Shown one piece after another: positions 43,290 to 55,285 of a DNA stretch of 64,000 bases. The stretch's first letter is position 1; every line of letters starts with the position of its first letter. A program made the translations under genes and the position numbers. Below the pieces are notes generated by a model. The model searched no databases. It was given only the letters and a program-made list of their open reading frames with translations, and was not told where the DNA came from. This stretch comes from Odiellus spinosus (taxonomy: Eukaryota; Arthropoda; Arachnida; Opiliones; Phalangiidae), in contig OY987230.1 in NCBI GenBank assembly GCA_963920705.1, positions 9,557,185 through 9,621,184 on the forward strand. The letters are read 5' to 3'.

Positions 43290-43848
43290 TTATGTATATC
43301 AAACTACCAAATTTCCTGTTAAAAAAGCCATTGTGTTTCATCTTCCCTTTAAGTTACAAACTTCAGGGTGAGGGGAAAAAATACCATTTTCGCGGATGAA
43401 AAGAATGGAAGAAAGATTTCTTTCTGACCGATTCCTGTGAGGTCTATATTTTAACCGATTAGGTGAAAAATCACCGACAAAAACGTCCACATTTCTTTAT
43501 CACTCTGAAATGGGCCGAAAAAGAGGCAGACCACCAGCCTTCAATTCATCGCTAAAGAAAAGAAAGTCTTCCTATTCTGTCAAGAAGAATAGCCTTAGCG
43601 GTGACGAGTGTATCACAAACGCCTTTTTTCCGCGCCTCTTTCGCGGAATTTTCAAATCGGAATGGGATTTCCGAGGAACGCAGGTGACACCTGGCACCCG
43701 CGAGGTCCTGTTAATTGCGAAATGGGCTCCTGGAATGGGTCAAATATAGACCACCATGGGGCGTAAAAAATTGACTCAAAATAGAAAGCCCGTCGTAAAA
43801 TACACGGTTGAACCTTTATAATACCTACAACAACTCGCTATAATCTAC
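43290..43848. other. Non-coding DNA with one basic open frame
   Basis: Apart from the frame at 43510-43749, nothing is recognised. Confidence 0.3.
43510..43749 (+). other. Open frame with an AT-hook-like N-terminus
   Basis: The 79-residue frame opens with Met-Gly-Arg-Lys-Arg-Gly-Arg-Pro-Pro, matching the AT-hook core (Arg-Gly-Arg-Pro flanked by basic residues), then a second basic cluster (KKRKSSYSVKK). The remainder looks unlike a conserved domain. A GT dinucleotide after the Ser-Leu-Ser-Gly codons (about 43600) could be a donor, so a first exon is possible. Chance is at least as likely. Confidence 0.18.
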
Positions 43849-43985
43849 TTAAAGGGATACTAGACTATGGAAACAAGGTACTTTCAATCGATTTACACTG
43901 TTAAATCACTCGCCAAAAGTCTCGTGGTAATTCGCGGTTAATTATAATGTTACGAAATTAGGCTTAACTATATTTCGAGAAAATT
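43849..43985. mobile_element. Family L TTAA element, copy 1 (one end)
   Basis: TTAAAGGGATACTAGACTAT, TTCAATCGATTTACACTG, AAATCACTCGCCAAAAGTCT and CGTGGTAATTCGCGGTTAAT correspond in order to 44202-44340. No inverted right end was found. Confidence 0.5.
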
Positions 43986-44201
43986 CCAATGAGAGTTTGT
44001 CTTTTGAAGGCTAGATTTGTATCCCAGTTTAGATTTTTTTCCTTAGCCGAAATTCAAATAATGTAACCTTAGAACTTTAGAAATTACATTAATCCTTACA
44101 ATAACCTAAATTACATAACATAACACTTTATTGAAATTTTTGGGTGCAGCTTCTGAAAATAAACTCAATACACGCTTTATTTTCAGTTTGTAGTTTCCAT
44201 T

Positions 44202-44340
44202 TTAAAGGGACACTAAATTATGATAACTTATTTTTAATCGTCTGGATTGTCAAAATATGCCTTAAAAAATCATATATCAAAACTCACGAAAAGTTTCGCG
44301 GTAATTTACAGTTAATTATCGAAGTCGCGAACTAGACTGT
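44202..44340. mobile_element. Family L TTAA element, copy 2 (one end)
   Basis: TTAAAGGGACACTAAATTAT, TTTAATCGTCTGGATTG, AAACTCACGAAAAGTTTCGC and GGTAATTTACAGTTAATT parallel copy 1. Confidence 0.5.
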
Positions 44341-45399
44341 TTAAATCAGTTTCATGGAAATTGGATACCAAATTCACTTTAAAACGCGATTAACCACGAA
44401 ACCATTAGCGCATTTTAAGGTTTTTAACCATATTTTAAGTCTAAATTGATTCAAAATTAACCGTTTCCAAAGTAGAATCGCTTTGAATGGTTTGAAACCG
44501 AACTTTGGCCGTGGGAAATCTATTTTGCCTTTGAGTTTTTATTATAAACACGTGATTTTAAATTGAACTCGAAGCGTTTGATTTCATTTATTTACTTATT
44601 AGGCCTAATAAATTAGGATATTAACTGATTATTATAAAAAAGAACGTTATCTTTTTAAAAACACAAACTGAAGACAAACGTGACGGAAGTCTGCAGGAAA
44701 AATGAGCCCCGTTCATTGGCTAGAACACCTGTGACGTTTATTCCCCCTCATAGGAACGTTCCGAACCGAAATGGCTTACACGAGACTATCCGTATAATAA
44801 CATTAGACTAATTAGATTCTATTTCTACGTATCAAAATACTAAACATATCAATTTAAGTTTTGTTTTGTCGAGGAAATTTTGCGGGGACAATAACCCACC
44901 TTTCAAGGATTCTGGAGCGTAAAAATATTAATGGAATATTATGTTCGCGTCGGCGCCAAAGAAAGAAGCGTCGAATCATCTCGAATGTTATTTTCGCTCA
45001 TTACAGTTTCGTAATTTTTTTGCTACCCTCTATCTCCCCGGTGTCCTTTCGCAAACTTCACCATACCTCCTTCATCAGCCGTCTTAAAGGGAGAATGACA
45101 CGAACGCGGGCTGGTAAGCATTTCGATACGGAGTTTTCGATCCAAATCGTTGTTTATCGACTAACAAAATCGAGAACTTAAATGATTGTATTCTGTAAAA
45201 AGATTTCGATGGAGAAAGCTATAAGAACTCCGAATGATTTATCGAATTTGATTTCGACAAGGAAATGCGGGTTTAGAGTTCGATATTGCGAAATCGATAT
45301 CGAGAAAAACTTACTGGCTAGGGCTCTGAACCTGCGCTTGGGAAGCCAACATCGAGTTAAATGCCGCGTGACATTGTATAAACTGTGTAAAAGACAATA
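44341..45399. other. Non-coding DNA
   Basis: TTAAAGGGAGAATGACACG near 45085 is an isolated TTAA-AGGGAG end of family A type and sits inside the open frame 44861-45181, arguing against that frame being a gene. Frames at 45178-45502 are unrecognised. Confidence 0.35.
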
Positions 45400-45570
45400 G
45401 AGTAATATCGGTGTGACGTGACGCGACGTCACCCACGCTATTTCCTATAAGAAAAAAGTTGCCGCCAAAATGGCCGCCATGGTCAATGCTATGGAGCGAC
45501 ACTACTCTATTGGGTGTGCAGACTCAACAATTACGTTGGAGGGAATTTCAGAAATTATTTTATAATAAAA
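45400..45570 (+). promoter_or_regulatory. Possible promoter and first exon
   Basis: GTGACGTGACGCGACGTCAC (about 45414-45432) contains two CRE-like words. It is followed by GTTGCCGCCAAAATGGCCGC, where an ATG at 45470 has a strong Kozak-like context and overlaps a YY1-like AAAATGGC word. The frame reads Met-Ala-Ala-Met-Val-Asn-Ala-Met and stays open for about 32 codons to a TAA near 45566, with a possible donor at GG|GTGTGC. No downstream exon was found. Confidence 0.2.
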
Positions 45571-46326
45571 ATTGTTTCAATTCATGGTGGTACGTTAAAT
45601 TAAACTTGGGTCACAGAATCTCAAATTCCATCCAATTACTCAGCTTCCAAATTTCACAAAATGCGTTCATCCTGTTTGGCACAATCTCCAAATAGTCGGT
45701 CGTCTTTGTTCATCCAATAGACCCTAAAATAAAATCGTTCGAATTTTCCAACGACATTTTCTCTTGCCCTAGAGCTTGCTGGGAAGAGCCAATATTTGGC
45801 TGAACCCGATTGGCTGAGTTGGTCACGTGAATGCGCCGCGCAGATCACTGAATTTTATCTTAGCGTCTATAGAGAGAAAACCACCTTGAATTGTCACCAC
45901 GCTCTATATCTCTAAGGGAAAAAATCACGGAGATAACGCGTCCTAGGTGCAGACAAGTCACGGTGGATTATTTTTGAGCTACTAAAGCTAGCCACAAGGT
46001 TTTACCCGTGACGCTTAAATATTTAATTGTTTATTACAACGTATTTAATAACGAAAAATTAGAAAATATTTACTGCGGTTAAATAGAAACTTTAACACAT
46101 CAATTACTTAATTTTCCCAAGCCTAATTTATTTTTAAGAATGACCAAAAAAAAAGTCATTAATAGATTTTTATCATGATAGATGGCTGTAGTAGCAATTT
46201 TAAATTTTTACGCCCCGTTTACATACCGCCTTCTTTAATATTGCTTGTCTGGGGGCGTGGATTTTCAGCCCATTTTATTTATTTTAGGGTCTATTGTTAT
46301 ACTCCCTCTCTAGATGTGCTGTTCAT
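45571..46326. other. Non-coding DNA
   Basis: No gene recognised. Confidence 0.35.
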
Positions 46327-46458
46327 CCAATTGCCATTCCCCTTAGACGCAGTTTCCCGATTATCCAATTATCACTCGACCTAACTGCAGTTTCCCGTTA
46401 ACCCAATTGTCACTCGCCATAGCAGCAGCTTTCCATTCACCCAATTGTCCCTAGCCTT
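46327..46458 (+). repeat. 38-bp tandem repeat, about 4 diverged copies
   Basis: CCAATT recurs at 46327, 46365, 46403 and 46441, an exact 38-bp period. Each is followed by a CACTCG-like word and GCAGTTTCCC. Confidence 0.75.
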
Positions 46459-46462
46459 ACTT

Positions 46463-46894
46463 TAGCCGCGATCATACAAGGCCTTGGAATTGATTTATAC
46501 CATTTCAAAACGTTTCGCTAGAGTCGTGTGAACAGGAAACCGTCTTTTCTCGAATCAATTTACTGCTTCGGGAAAAGGTTTCATAGCGATTCGGTTTAAA
46601 AATCTGATAAGTTGCGTTCATACTAGGCCTTGGAATCGATTTAAACCGTTTTAAAACGTTTTGCAGGACTCGTGGTAACATGAAACCGTCTTTTCTCGAA
46701 TCGATTTCTCGATAATGATTCGCGAATCAGTTTCGTACCGATTTGGTTTCAACAACCGATAGATGAAGGTGCAATAAATCGATTTATAAAGATAATACGT
46801 GAACACGTGACGCTTAAAACGATACCTGGCGATTCGAATATCGGTTTGATTTTACAGTTTCAAATCGATTTAGAAATGCTAATGTGACCGTAGC
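46463..46894 (+). mobile_element. Two family D copies in tandem (one truncated, one full)
   Basis: The first begins AGCCGCGATCATACAAGGCC and breaks off near 46609. The second runs from AGTTGCGTTCATACTAGGCC to AATGTGACCGTAGCT with all family blocks. Confidence 0.8.
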
Positions 46895-47740
46895 TTTTGT
46901 CATCTCCCAATTAAGCGTTTTTGAAAGAAATGTCGTTCGCCCAAGTCCAATTGACTTTGGTTTTTATATCTCCCCTTTAAAGATTCCCCGGGCGGCGACT
47001 CCTAATTCGGGCACCGTGTTTCTAGTCAGATTAGATTACGAAAGTCGCGCGGGAGCATTAAGGCGTTACGTGAACTTTTTGTCCAAAAAGCGTCGCGTCG
47101 TGGCGAGAATGACACCGACACACGTATAACTATATCGAGTACGTAGTTAATATACCGTTAATACCTCGAGAGGAAAGGCGTCGGGTTGGCCGTCGCCTCC
47201 CTCAAAAAGATGAGCCACAAATTTCTCTAGTAAAACAAAAGATAAGGACGCGAACATTGTAAAAACAACGCGATAACGACAACGATTTTGGGGCGCCAAC
47301 ATTACCGTAAACAACAAGTAGAACGTTGGGTGACAGCGTGGATATAGGACGCTTTTAATCGGATAAGGTTTAAAGGTTATTAGTCAGGGAAGAGATGTAA
47401 TAAAAATCATTTTCGTGGTCATACATGCGTAGTGTTAAAAGCGAAATTTCAACTGGGATTTGTTACAAATATGCTCGTAAATATGTTCCTTGCTATAGTT
47501 ATCTGGGTTTCCATTTTTCCTGACCAGTAGTTTTCTACGAGGGGGTCAAAATCCTGAATTTTACTAGTATGGACATTAAAAAATCGTATCTGGTAAAATA
47601 AACGTCTTAGACTAATTTTAAAGAGTCAAATTAAAGCTAATTGTGATAGGCATTAGTAACGAAAAACAAGGGTTGACTTTGGGCGACCTTAACATTTGAC
47701 ACTAAAGGCAGGGCTCCCAGCGTAAAGTTCACAAAAAATA
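46895..47740. other. Non-coding DNA
   Basis: The frame 46884-47129 begins inside the end of a D copy and continues into a G+C-richer patch with no recognisable domain. Confidence 0.3.
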
Positions 47741-47865
47741 ATAGGTATTATAGTTACAAAATGCCAAAACTATAGGTATTATAGGTGCAAAATGCTAAAA
47801 TTATAGATATCATAGGTCAAAAATGCCAAAATTAAAGGAAGTCTAGATCCAAAATGCAAATTTTT
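47741..47865 (+). repeat. Diverged 31-bp tandem repeat, about 4 copies
   Basis: ATAGGTATTATAG-type starts occur at 47741, 47772 and 47803, with a weaker one near 47834. Each is followed by CAAAATGC and AAAATTA. Confidence 0.6.
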
Positions 47866-48477
47866 AGGAGATTGAAAACTTTGTTATATTAATTTTACTT
47901 GTTTAAATTAACGAAATATTGGAGTTTTATAGGAAGTGTATTATATATGTAATAATTTGATAATTATTTAATTTAGGAGTCACGTACTTGGACTAGTAGT
48001 AAATAGTGTAGCGATTATAGTTAACTACCTCATGCACATTTTCTTAATAATTTGAAAAGATCAGGTACTTTCAACAAAAATATTTGCAAGGGGGAGGCAA
48101 ATGACAATTCAGTGTGTTGGAACGCAGAAATGGTGGTCTGGTGGCGAAGCCCCCAGCCCATCCGGAGGCTTTTTTATTGGACACATCAAAACTTTTGTTT
48201 AACGTATCTTTTAACTGATTTTTTCATTAAGTCTTATTTTTAATAGTAGAAACAATAAAATAGTTGGTTTTACTCTTCACCCTGCCTTTAAGGTTACGTG
48301 GTTTATTATAACCTCTTGTAACTAATCTATTTTTAAATCTAATGGTAAATGCACGAAGCTGAAATTTTATTATCAAAAAATATCAAATAATGGTAGAAAA
48401 AACACAAACCCAAAACCCAACCCAAACCCGATAAATCGCTTGCTAGACCGCCCCTGTTCCATCTCAAGTTAAAATGG
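47866..48477. other. AT-rich non-coding DNA
   Basis: Frame 48052-48243 is unrecognised. An AAACCCAACCCAAACCC tract lies near 48408-48430. Confidence 0.3.
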
Positions 48478-48913
48478 TTAAAGGGTGGATGCTACCCAAC
48501 AACAACTCATTTTTTTAACGTTTCCTTATTGTTTAAATAGGCCTAATCGAGTTGTGAAAAAATTTACGAACAAATATTAAACTAGGAATAATTTTAAAAC
48601 TTACCCGAAAAATAGACTTAGCGGAATTCATGGAGATCCGGATTTCCTCGCGTGTAATGTCTAGCGACCAATCGATTGTAAGTCTCGTGGAGATCTCCCG
48701 TGAACGAGGGGCCTTTGCTCATTGGTCACTAGACCTAACACGGAGGCAATTCAGGATCTCCATGAATCCCGCTAAGCCTATTTTCCGGGTAAGTTTTAAA
48801 TTTATTTCTAGTTTAATATTTGTTTTGTAAACTTTTCAATGGGTGGATTAGGCCTATTTAAACGATAAGGAATCGATAAAAAAATCCCATATTAGGGTGC
48901 ATTCTCCCTTTAA
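48478..48913. mobile_element. Family A MITE, full length (436 bp)
   Basis: The left end TTAAAGGGTGGATGCTACCC and right end GGGTGCATTCTCCCTTTAA enclose complete arms. The centre carries TAATGTCTAGCGACCAATCG and the inverse CATTGGTCACTAGACCTAAC. The frame 48630-48830 is internal and not a gene. Confidence 0.88.
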
Positions 48914-50411
48914 AAACGTATTCGTGCCTTCATCTAATTTTACTATAATCACCAACTCGATTATATAACTCATTTCCTATTGGCTACTTTTCTCTTGACG
49001 TCTTTAAAAAGGTTATTTTGCCGATAAGTTTAAATCTGGGTCGAGTTCTCCTCCTAAATCCATTCTCTCTCTATCCCTGTCTGACTCACTAGGCTATGAG
49101 AGGGATCAAAGCGAGTAAAATAAGTCTAACGAAACAAGGTTTCCTGATCCCCAAATCCCTAACCGATTTTATCAGAAACAAATTAAACTACACCTTAATT
49201 TTTACAAATCTCATAAAGCCTTAAAAACACCAAAATGTACTCCGATTATGCACGAACACCTGAATAATAACAAAGCAAAGCTAGCCAAAAGTTCAGGAGT
49301 TCACCCCGGGAAGCTACCACAAAATTTATACCATCAAGCTTCATTATAATGTTATGCAATCAAGATTAGAACGAAAAAATCTATCCATTCATTTTGCCGT
49401 TTTCCCAACGCGATATCTACTTCATTACCATTCCATCGACACTTTCACGGTATATACATCGGGAAAAAATTCACAAAGGGATTTGAAAGTGGTCCTCGTC
49501 ATAGGGGTTAACTTGGCATAAAAAGCGTCGAGCAAAGCTTTATCATTATTAAGTAGAGCTTAATTCCAAACTATAAGTTTTTCGCGGATAGCTCGAGTTC
49601 CCTCTAGAGCGCCAATCAATGAAAAAGAAAATAGATCGAGATGAGCCGAGAACGGTGGGAGGAACAGAAGGAATGGGGTATGAAAACTACCATTAGCAAA
49701 ACTCTCAATGAGGATATTAGGCGCGTTAACGGACTAATAAAGTACAACGTTCGCGTAAAGACCGGGAATGCGACCAATAGTTCTATCAAATATTCGCGCT
49801 AAAATTCAAAACAAGATGAGCAAAACAATATACGCAGTCTCAAAAGAGACATGAACGTGTTCGTGTTCATGAAGTTAATTATTTTAATTGTTACACGTTC
49901 TTCGAGGAATTTTTCACTCTCTATATCATTCCTGGAACAATATAGCTATCTTCAACTCCATGGTCCACACGTAAGCGTTCAAAGAATGATAGCTTAATGC
50001 ATGGGCGCCCCCAGACCATCATTTAGGCCTTTGGTCACTCAGAATTCTCACTTGCACCTACCCCCCCCCCCCCGGCAAAAATGTTCTCGGCGGAGCCCCC
50101 CTACATTTTTTTAATACGTGTCAATGTCATTGGGCCATCATACACCATTATGGGATAAGCAAATATAAGCTACTCTGACGACGAGTTTGAATTATGTTAT
50201 TTCTCCTATATTTTCGTATAATTTTAATGCTATTTCTCATTTCTTTTCTATAAACCTAAAGGCATTTCCTGATGTCACCTCGAGGGATTTTTTGCTCATC
50301 TATCCCTCCCTCCGAGTTAGGGATAGAGTGGAAATAATACTGTAAAAATATCTAAAATAAAGCAGATAATTTCCTGTTTAAAATACCCGAAATTGAATGC
50401 TTATCATGTCT
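48914..50411. other. Repeat-poor stretch
   Basis: Few MITE words occur here, and G+C is modestly higher. A run of about 14-15 C lies at about 50060-50074. Two overlapping small frames start at about 49619 and 49641 (listed). No conserved domain is recognised. Confidence 0.35.
49641..49802 (+). other. 53-codon open frame with protein-like composition
   Basis: The peptide begins Met-Ser-Arg-Glu-Arg-Trp-Glu-Glu-Gln and is charged, with Trp, Lys and Arg spread through it, unlike the Ile/Phe/Tyr-rich translations of AT-rich DNA. An in-frame stop lies just upstream of the ATG. I do not recognise it and see no splice or regulatory evidence. Confidence 0.15.
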
Positions 50412-50696
50412 TTAAAGGGACTATCTGCGATATTTAAATCACCTTTCAAGTCGCCTTCTTTTCGAGCTTAGCAGATGACGTTGACCATAACAAACTATAC
50501 AGGCAAAGCTAGGCTGTGTGCATAAGGAAAGAACTATTTAAAGGGGCAAATTTCAAAGCAGATAAGGTCTTTAACGAAAGTATAAAGCTTTATCCCAAGC
50601 ATTCCTACCAGTACGTCCAGCACTAAAATTGGCGCGAGTAACGTTCGGAAAGAAGACGTCGTGAGAGCTAGCAGACGATGTTTATAATCCCTTTAA
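50412..50696. mobile_element. Family M TTAA-ended segment
   Basis: TTAAAGGGACTATCTGCG at the left and TAATCCCTTTAA at the right give TTAA-AGGGA termini. GAGCTTAGCAGATGACG and GAGCTAGCAGACGATG are subterminal direct repeats. A related left end is at 56252 (TTAAAGGCCCTATCTG). Confidence 0.45.
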
Positions 50697-51317
50697 ATAG
50701 AAAGAAAACAAAACGATAATAAACGCGTTTCAGCAAACCGGTGACAATCAGTACAATACCCATTTTAATCTAAGTATATCGGCGGAATAAAAATAAGATA
50801 AAAGTTTCCGGAAAACAACATTCGCGTCTTCAGCGGCATTCACAAGTTTCCCGCGAATTAGGAATTTCGAGACGAGCAAACTAGAAGGAAAAGCCGTTAA
50901 GAAGAGGTTATCGAGACTCGACACACAAAGAAAGATTCGTGCGTAAAAGAAAGCTTTAACTATAGCGCGGCTAGCCGTTAGGGATAGCGTACCACCTTTG
51001 CATTAATTCCCTATTAAAAGTGAGGGGGTCAAAGTGGGTGGTAATCACAATTTCGGGACCCAGCTTTAGTATAGTATAACGGTAACGAGCCGGGATCCAA
51101 TTATAATCAAAGAGGAAGCCCCCCGCTAGCGCGGGTCTTCTAAAACCTCTAGCGCCAAAACTTGAGAAACGCTATTATCGTAAAGGGTCCTTCTCCTACG
51201 CGCCAATCTTCTTGGAAATCCCTTTTACATATCGGAAAAGCTGGCGTCAGGTCTGCCAAAATTTATAACTAGCTAGAGAATCCCGCGGGCGAGTAATGAG
51301 ACGTCTTGTTAGGCACC
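50697..51317. other. Repeat-poor DNA
   Basis: A hairpin GAAGCCCCCCGCTAGCGCGGGTCTTC lies near 51115-51140. No gene is recognised. Confidence 0.3.
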
Positions 51318-51447
51318 TATAAAACTCGTCAACTATCGTCAAGAACCGTTGAATTTTCAGAACGCGCGAAGTCCAGTTTCACTCTATCTGTAAGCGCAAG
51401 TAAATTATCCTTCAAGTTTAGAAGACGACATACTGCGGGGACAATGA
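51318..51447 (+). promoter_or_regulatory. Possible TATA promoter with a short first coding exon
   Basis: CCTATAAAAC at about 51318 is a good TATA box. About 110 bp downstream, ATG at 51444 is followed at once by a near-consensus donor (ATGAA|GTGAGT), the layout of genes whose first coding exon is only Met plus part of one codon. No downstream exon could be identified, so this remains a prediction from signals alone. Confidence 0.22.
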
Positions 51448-52894
51448 AGTGAGTCCGATTTTCTCAGTCCTTTTTAACCCCTTAAATGTTTAGACAGTTC
51501 AGTGCATTATTGGCACTGCCTACTTAGTTCCAATCTCAACCGCTAGAGAGAGCAACTTCTAATTCCGTATCTCGACCGTTTAGGGTTTTGGATTTTTTTC
51601 ACTATCTGACGACAACACTTTCAGAACCACATACCAATCATAATACGCCTTGTTCTAAACTTAAAGCATGATTTATATGTGCTGTAAGCTACTGGATACT
51701 TAAGGACCATGATAAAATCCACCCACCCTCTCAACTCGACCAAGGTTTAGAAAAGCGTAATATAACGGTTCTCATACAAACTTAAATCTTGGCATAATTA
51801 ACAACGAACACGTGACCTGTTTTCAATAGTTAACGTACAAGGTCACCATGACGTTGTACCCAAAGTCATTGTTTGATTTCTAGATAAAATGGTTTTTTCT
51901 CCTTTACCAGGCAAAGATCATCCTGAATATCTTCCATATAAACATAGAAAAAGCTTCGTATACACTATAAACACTTCATAAATTTCAATGAGTAGGGAAT
52001 ATTTCCCTAGACTCCAAATCAAACAGAAATTTTGGCTTGAGCTGAAAGCGAGCCTTCGTCTCTTGACTTACTATTCATACCCAAAAGCTCATTTTGTACC
52101 TAAGGATATGGGGACAAAGATATTCTAAACCCATCCTAGCCTATATTTAATACAGATTTGAATTTTTTTTTAAATAAAGTAAATTCTAGCTCATAGATTT
52201 AACAAAGAATGCGAAGATAGTAACGGAGGATAATGCTGAATCCCAATATTGTCATAGCCAACTATCGGTTGTCTGATTTTACGAAAAGGTCATAGCTTCT
52301 TTGTTTAAGGCGAGAGAGTAATGTACGATTAAAGTACATATTTAAAGGAACTAACAACTCTGTAATTTCGCCCCTGGAAGTTGTCTTTACTCTAACATGT
52401 CACTAGATCTCGCCCGCAATGTTGGATGGTCAATATAAAGTGTGATAACCAAGTTAAAAAAAACTCGAGCCTTTAAATGTATACATAAAACCTTACAGGG
52501 GTCGTGGATTTTACTATTCCAATATCTCTTAAAAACGAAACCAAATCTATAGAGATCGATTGAAGAAGCAGAAGCATATAGTAATTTTCGAATTGAAAAC
52601 TCAAACTTATTATGACTCTTCGTAAGTTCGAAGCGTATTGTTCTCGAAGATTAACATACGTACTATTGGACAAGAGTGAAGAGGTAGCAAAGCTAGCAAT
52701 AATTGACGCGGGTCAATACACAATGTTAAATTTCGTACGGTTTAAAAGTAGTCCAAGCAATCTTATGATGAACAAGATAATACTAAGAAATAAATTATGT
52801 AGCGTGAGAACATGAAAATTGAATGGGGCTCAAGGTTCCTAGACTCTAATGTTTCCACTTTGCAGCTAAAAGGTTAGTTTTCGCGGTTATACAC
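51448..52894. other. Repeat-poor AT-rich DNA
   Basis: Frames 52473-52673 and 52612-52815 on opposite strands are unrecognised. If the promoter at 51318 is real, this would be its first intron or transcribed region. Confidence 0.3.
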
Positions 52895-52947
52895 TCTATC
52901 AAAAATAATAGAATAGACACTATTCTATTCTTTTTATTTTTGATAGA
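52895..52947. repeat. 53-bp hairpin
   Basis: TCTATCAAAAATAATAGAAT and AGACACTATTCT are mirrored by ATTCTTTTTATTTTTGATAGA, leaving almost no loop. Confidence 0.75.
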
Positions 52948-53785
52948 ACTATGAGCATAAAAATTTTGAAAACGGGGCGAAAATCTTTCAAAATGGGGAA
53001 AATTAACCATGTGTCCGGTCAAACCAATGAAATTTAGTAATTTTAGGTGGAAAACTATGATGGATGCTACAAAAACTAGATCATTATGTAACGAAATTTT
53101 CTAACATATCCCCAGTAGAAAAAAAATTAAAAGTACTCACCATAGTTGACGTAGATGAGAAAATCTTGCAAAAAAATCCAGCCAGTTAAGAACTGGTTGC
53201 CGTCAACATGGCGCGTTAAGCCTTGGCCTAATTTACGGGCATCGATCGAGATTACTTTTTCATGCTTTCGGGTTTTCACTGATTCCTTCGTAATTATCGT
53301 CCATTTCCGTACAATATTTCACACGGTGGTGGTTGAAATACTCATTAATCTTCCGGTAACAATAAAAACAGTCCGACATTCCATATTTTTCTGAAATATT
53401 AAATTTATATCTTAGTAACGATAAGCATATTCTGTCGTAGATTTAAGCCTATCACTCATCACGAGTAGAGGAGGGCAGGGGGTGAGGGGAGGACAATGGG
53501 GGACACAAAGGTGTCTGGCGAAAGCAAGGAGCATTATAGAAGGATTGGAAGCGAGAAAAGATGCTGGACGTACATATATATAAAATGTGGTCTAGGAACG
53601 TATTAATTTGAAAATGTATGCCTAAATATTACTTTAGGTACTATTGAAGGTTATTAAAAATCAGGTTTTATCACTGGGAGGGGCTAAAACAGGGTCGTTA
53701 GACGGTAGATCGCGAAGGGTAACGGATTTTGCGAATAAAATTAATGTTTAGTGATAAGAACATTATTGTTTTGGTGCTGAAGCAG
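52948..53785. other. Non-coding DNA
   Basis: Frame 53155-53394 is unrecognised. A purine-rich patch (GGGCAGGGGGTGAGGGGAGG) lies near 53474-53495. Confidence 0.3.
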
Positions 53786-53832
53786 GTTTGCCACATACAT
53801 GGAAAACCTGGAAAAGTCAGGGAATTTAATCG
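53786..53832. mobile_element. Family F end fragment
   Basis: TTTGCCACATACATGGAAAA then CCTGGAAAAGTCAGGGAAT is the reverse complement of the inner end of family F (TTCCCTGACTTTTCCAGG). Confidence 0.6.
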
Positions 53833-53865
53833 TTCAAAACTAAAATAGTGGTATCTAGCATTACT

Positions 53866-54447
53866 CCGATTCGAGAACCAGTTTCGTAGCGATTCGGTTT
53901 CAACAACCGATAGATGAAGCTATGATAAATCGATTTATAAAGATAAAGTGTGAACACGTGACGCTTAAAACGATTCCTGCCGATATGAATATCGGTTTGA
54001 TTTTACCGTTTCAAACCGATTAAGAAATGCTAGTGTGACCGTAGCTACAGATTCGGTTTCGACAACAGATAGACGAAACTACAATAAATCGATTTATAAA
54101 GATAATTCGTGAACACGTGACGCTTATAACGATTCCTGGCGATTTGAATATGGGTTTGATTTGACCGTTTCAAATCGATTTAGAAATCCTAGTGTGACCG
54201 TAGCTGATTTGAAACGGTCAAATCAAACCGATATTCAAATCGTCAGGAATCGTTTTAAGCGTCACGGTTTCATGCATTATCTTTATAAATCGATTTATTG
54301 TAGCTTCATCTATCGATTGTTGAAACCGGTTCCCGAAGCAGTTTCGAGAAATCGAATACAATCGATTGGATAAAAGACGGTTTCCCCGTTCACATGACTA
54401 AAGCGAAACGTTTTGAAACGGTTTAAAATCGATTCCAAGGCCTATTA
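53866..54447. mobile_element. Cluster of three truncated family D copies
   Basis: Two plus-orientation right halves (53866-54046 and 54047-54205), each ending GTGTGACCGTAGCT, are followed by a minus copy (54206-54447) ending TTCCAAGGCCTATTA. The frame 54161-54373 is internal. Confidence 0.8.
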
Positions 54448-54964
54448 TAGAAATTTAAAATATATTCTGAATTTATTGAACAAAAGTCCAACATCGTTAA
54501 AGTTTAAAAAAAAAAAAAGAAGCTTCATTAAGGGATCGAATAACTTTATAAGTTGAAAGAGGAGAAGAAACGATTTTTATACATTAGTCACTTCTGTCTG
54601 TTTCAAATTACTATTTTTTTCTAACTTAACTTTACCTTCTTTCTTAGAGTCAAAGGGATAGTTCCAAAAGAGTTGAGATAATTTATTTTAATATCAAATA
54701 GATGCTGTCACAGTTTTTTGAATTATAGCGTCATTTTCAGAAAGATCGCTAAGAACAAAACCGATTAAAAATATAGGTATATTTTATGAAAAAATTACCA
54801 TAATCTTAAAAAATATTATTATAACCGCATCTTCGATTTTTTTTGGATACAATATAGATCCAAGACTACAGTTTATCCTGGTAGTTTACAAAGTCTAAAG
54901 CTCACGGGTTTTAAATCAACGTTTATCAAGCGTTTTTCTTTCGCTTTTCCAAGAGAAGCTTATA
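54448..54964. other. AT-rich non-coding DNA
   Basis: A short poly-A tract lies near 54508-54520. Nothing else is recognised. Confidence 0.35.
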
Positions 54965-55285
54965 TTAAAGGGAAACTTGGAGCTAAAAATAGAACAGCTT
55001 TTGAATTTATTTTCACGATTTTCAGACACGTTTTGGTGTTTAAATTAATTTTTGAAGTCTGTTAAAATTTGAAAAAAGAGTAAATTATGTAAATTCGCGT
55101 CTATCATATTAATTCCAACTTCAACAGCGCTTCCAATGTCCTAATATTAAAAGAATAGGTCGCCACTTGATACTCAAGGTTTTAGGCATGAAACGCCGGC
55201 CTATTCTTTTCATGTTAGAACTTCACAAACTTCAGAAGTTAATTTAAACACCAAAAAAAGTGTCAAAAAATTCACAATTTTGGGT
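54965..55285. mobile_element. Family C MITE, left arm, hairpin and shortened right arm
   Basis: TTAAAGGGAAACTTGGAGCT, AACAGCTTTTGAATTTATTT, CAACTTCAACAGCGCTTCCA, the central hairpin around GCATGAAACGCCGGCC, then TTAATTTAAACACC. The right terminus is lost. Confidence 0.75.

Noticed and set aside
44861-45181. 106-codon open frame as a gene
   Set aside because: It crosses an isolated TTAAAGGGAGAATG repeat end and has no recognisable domain.
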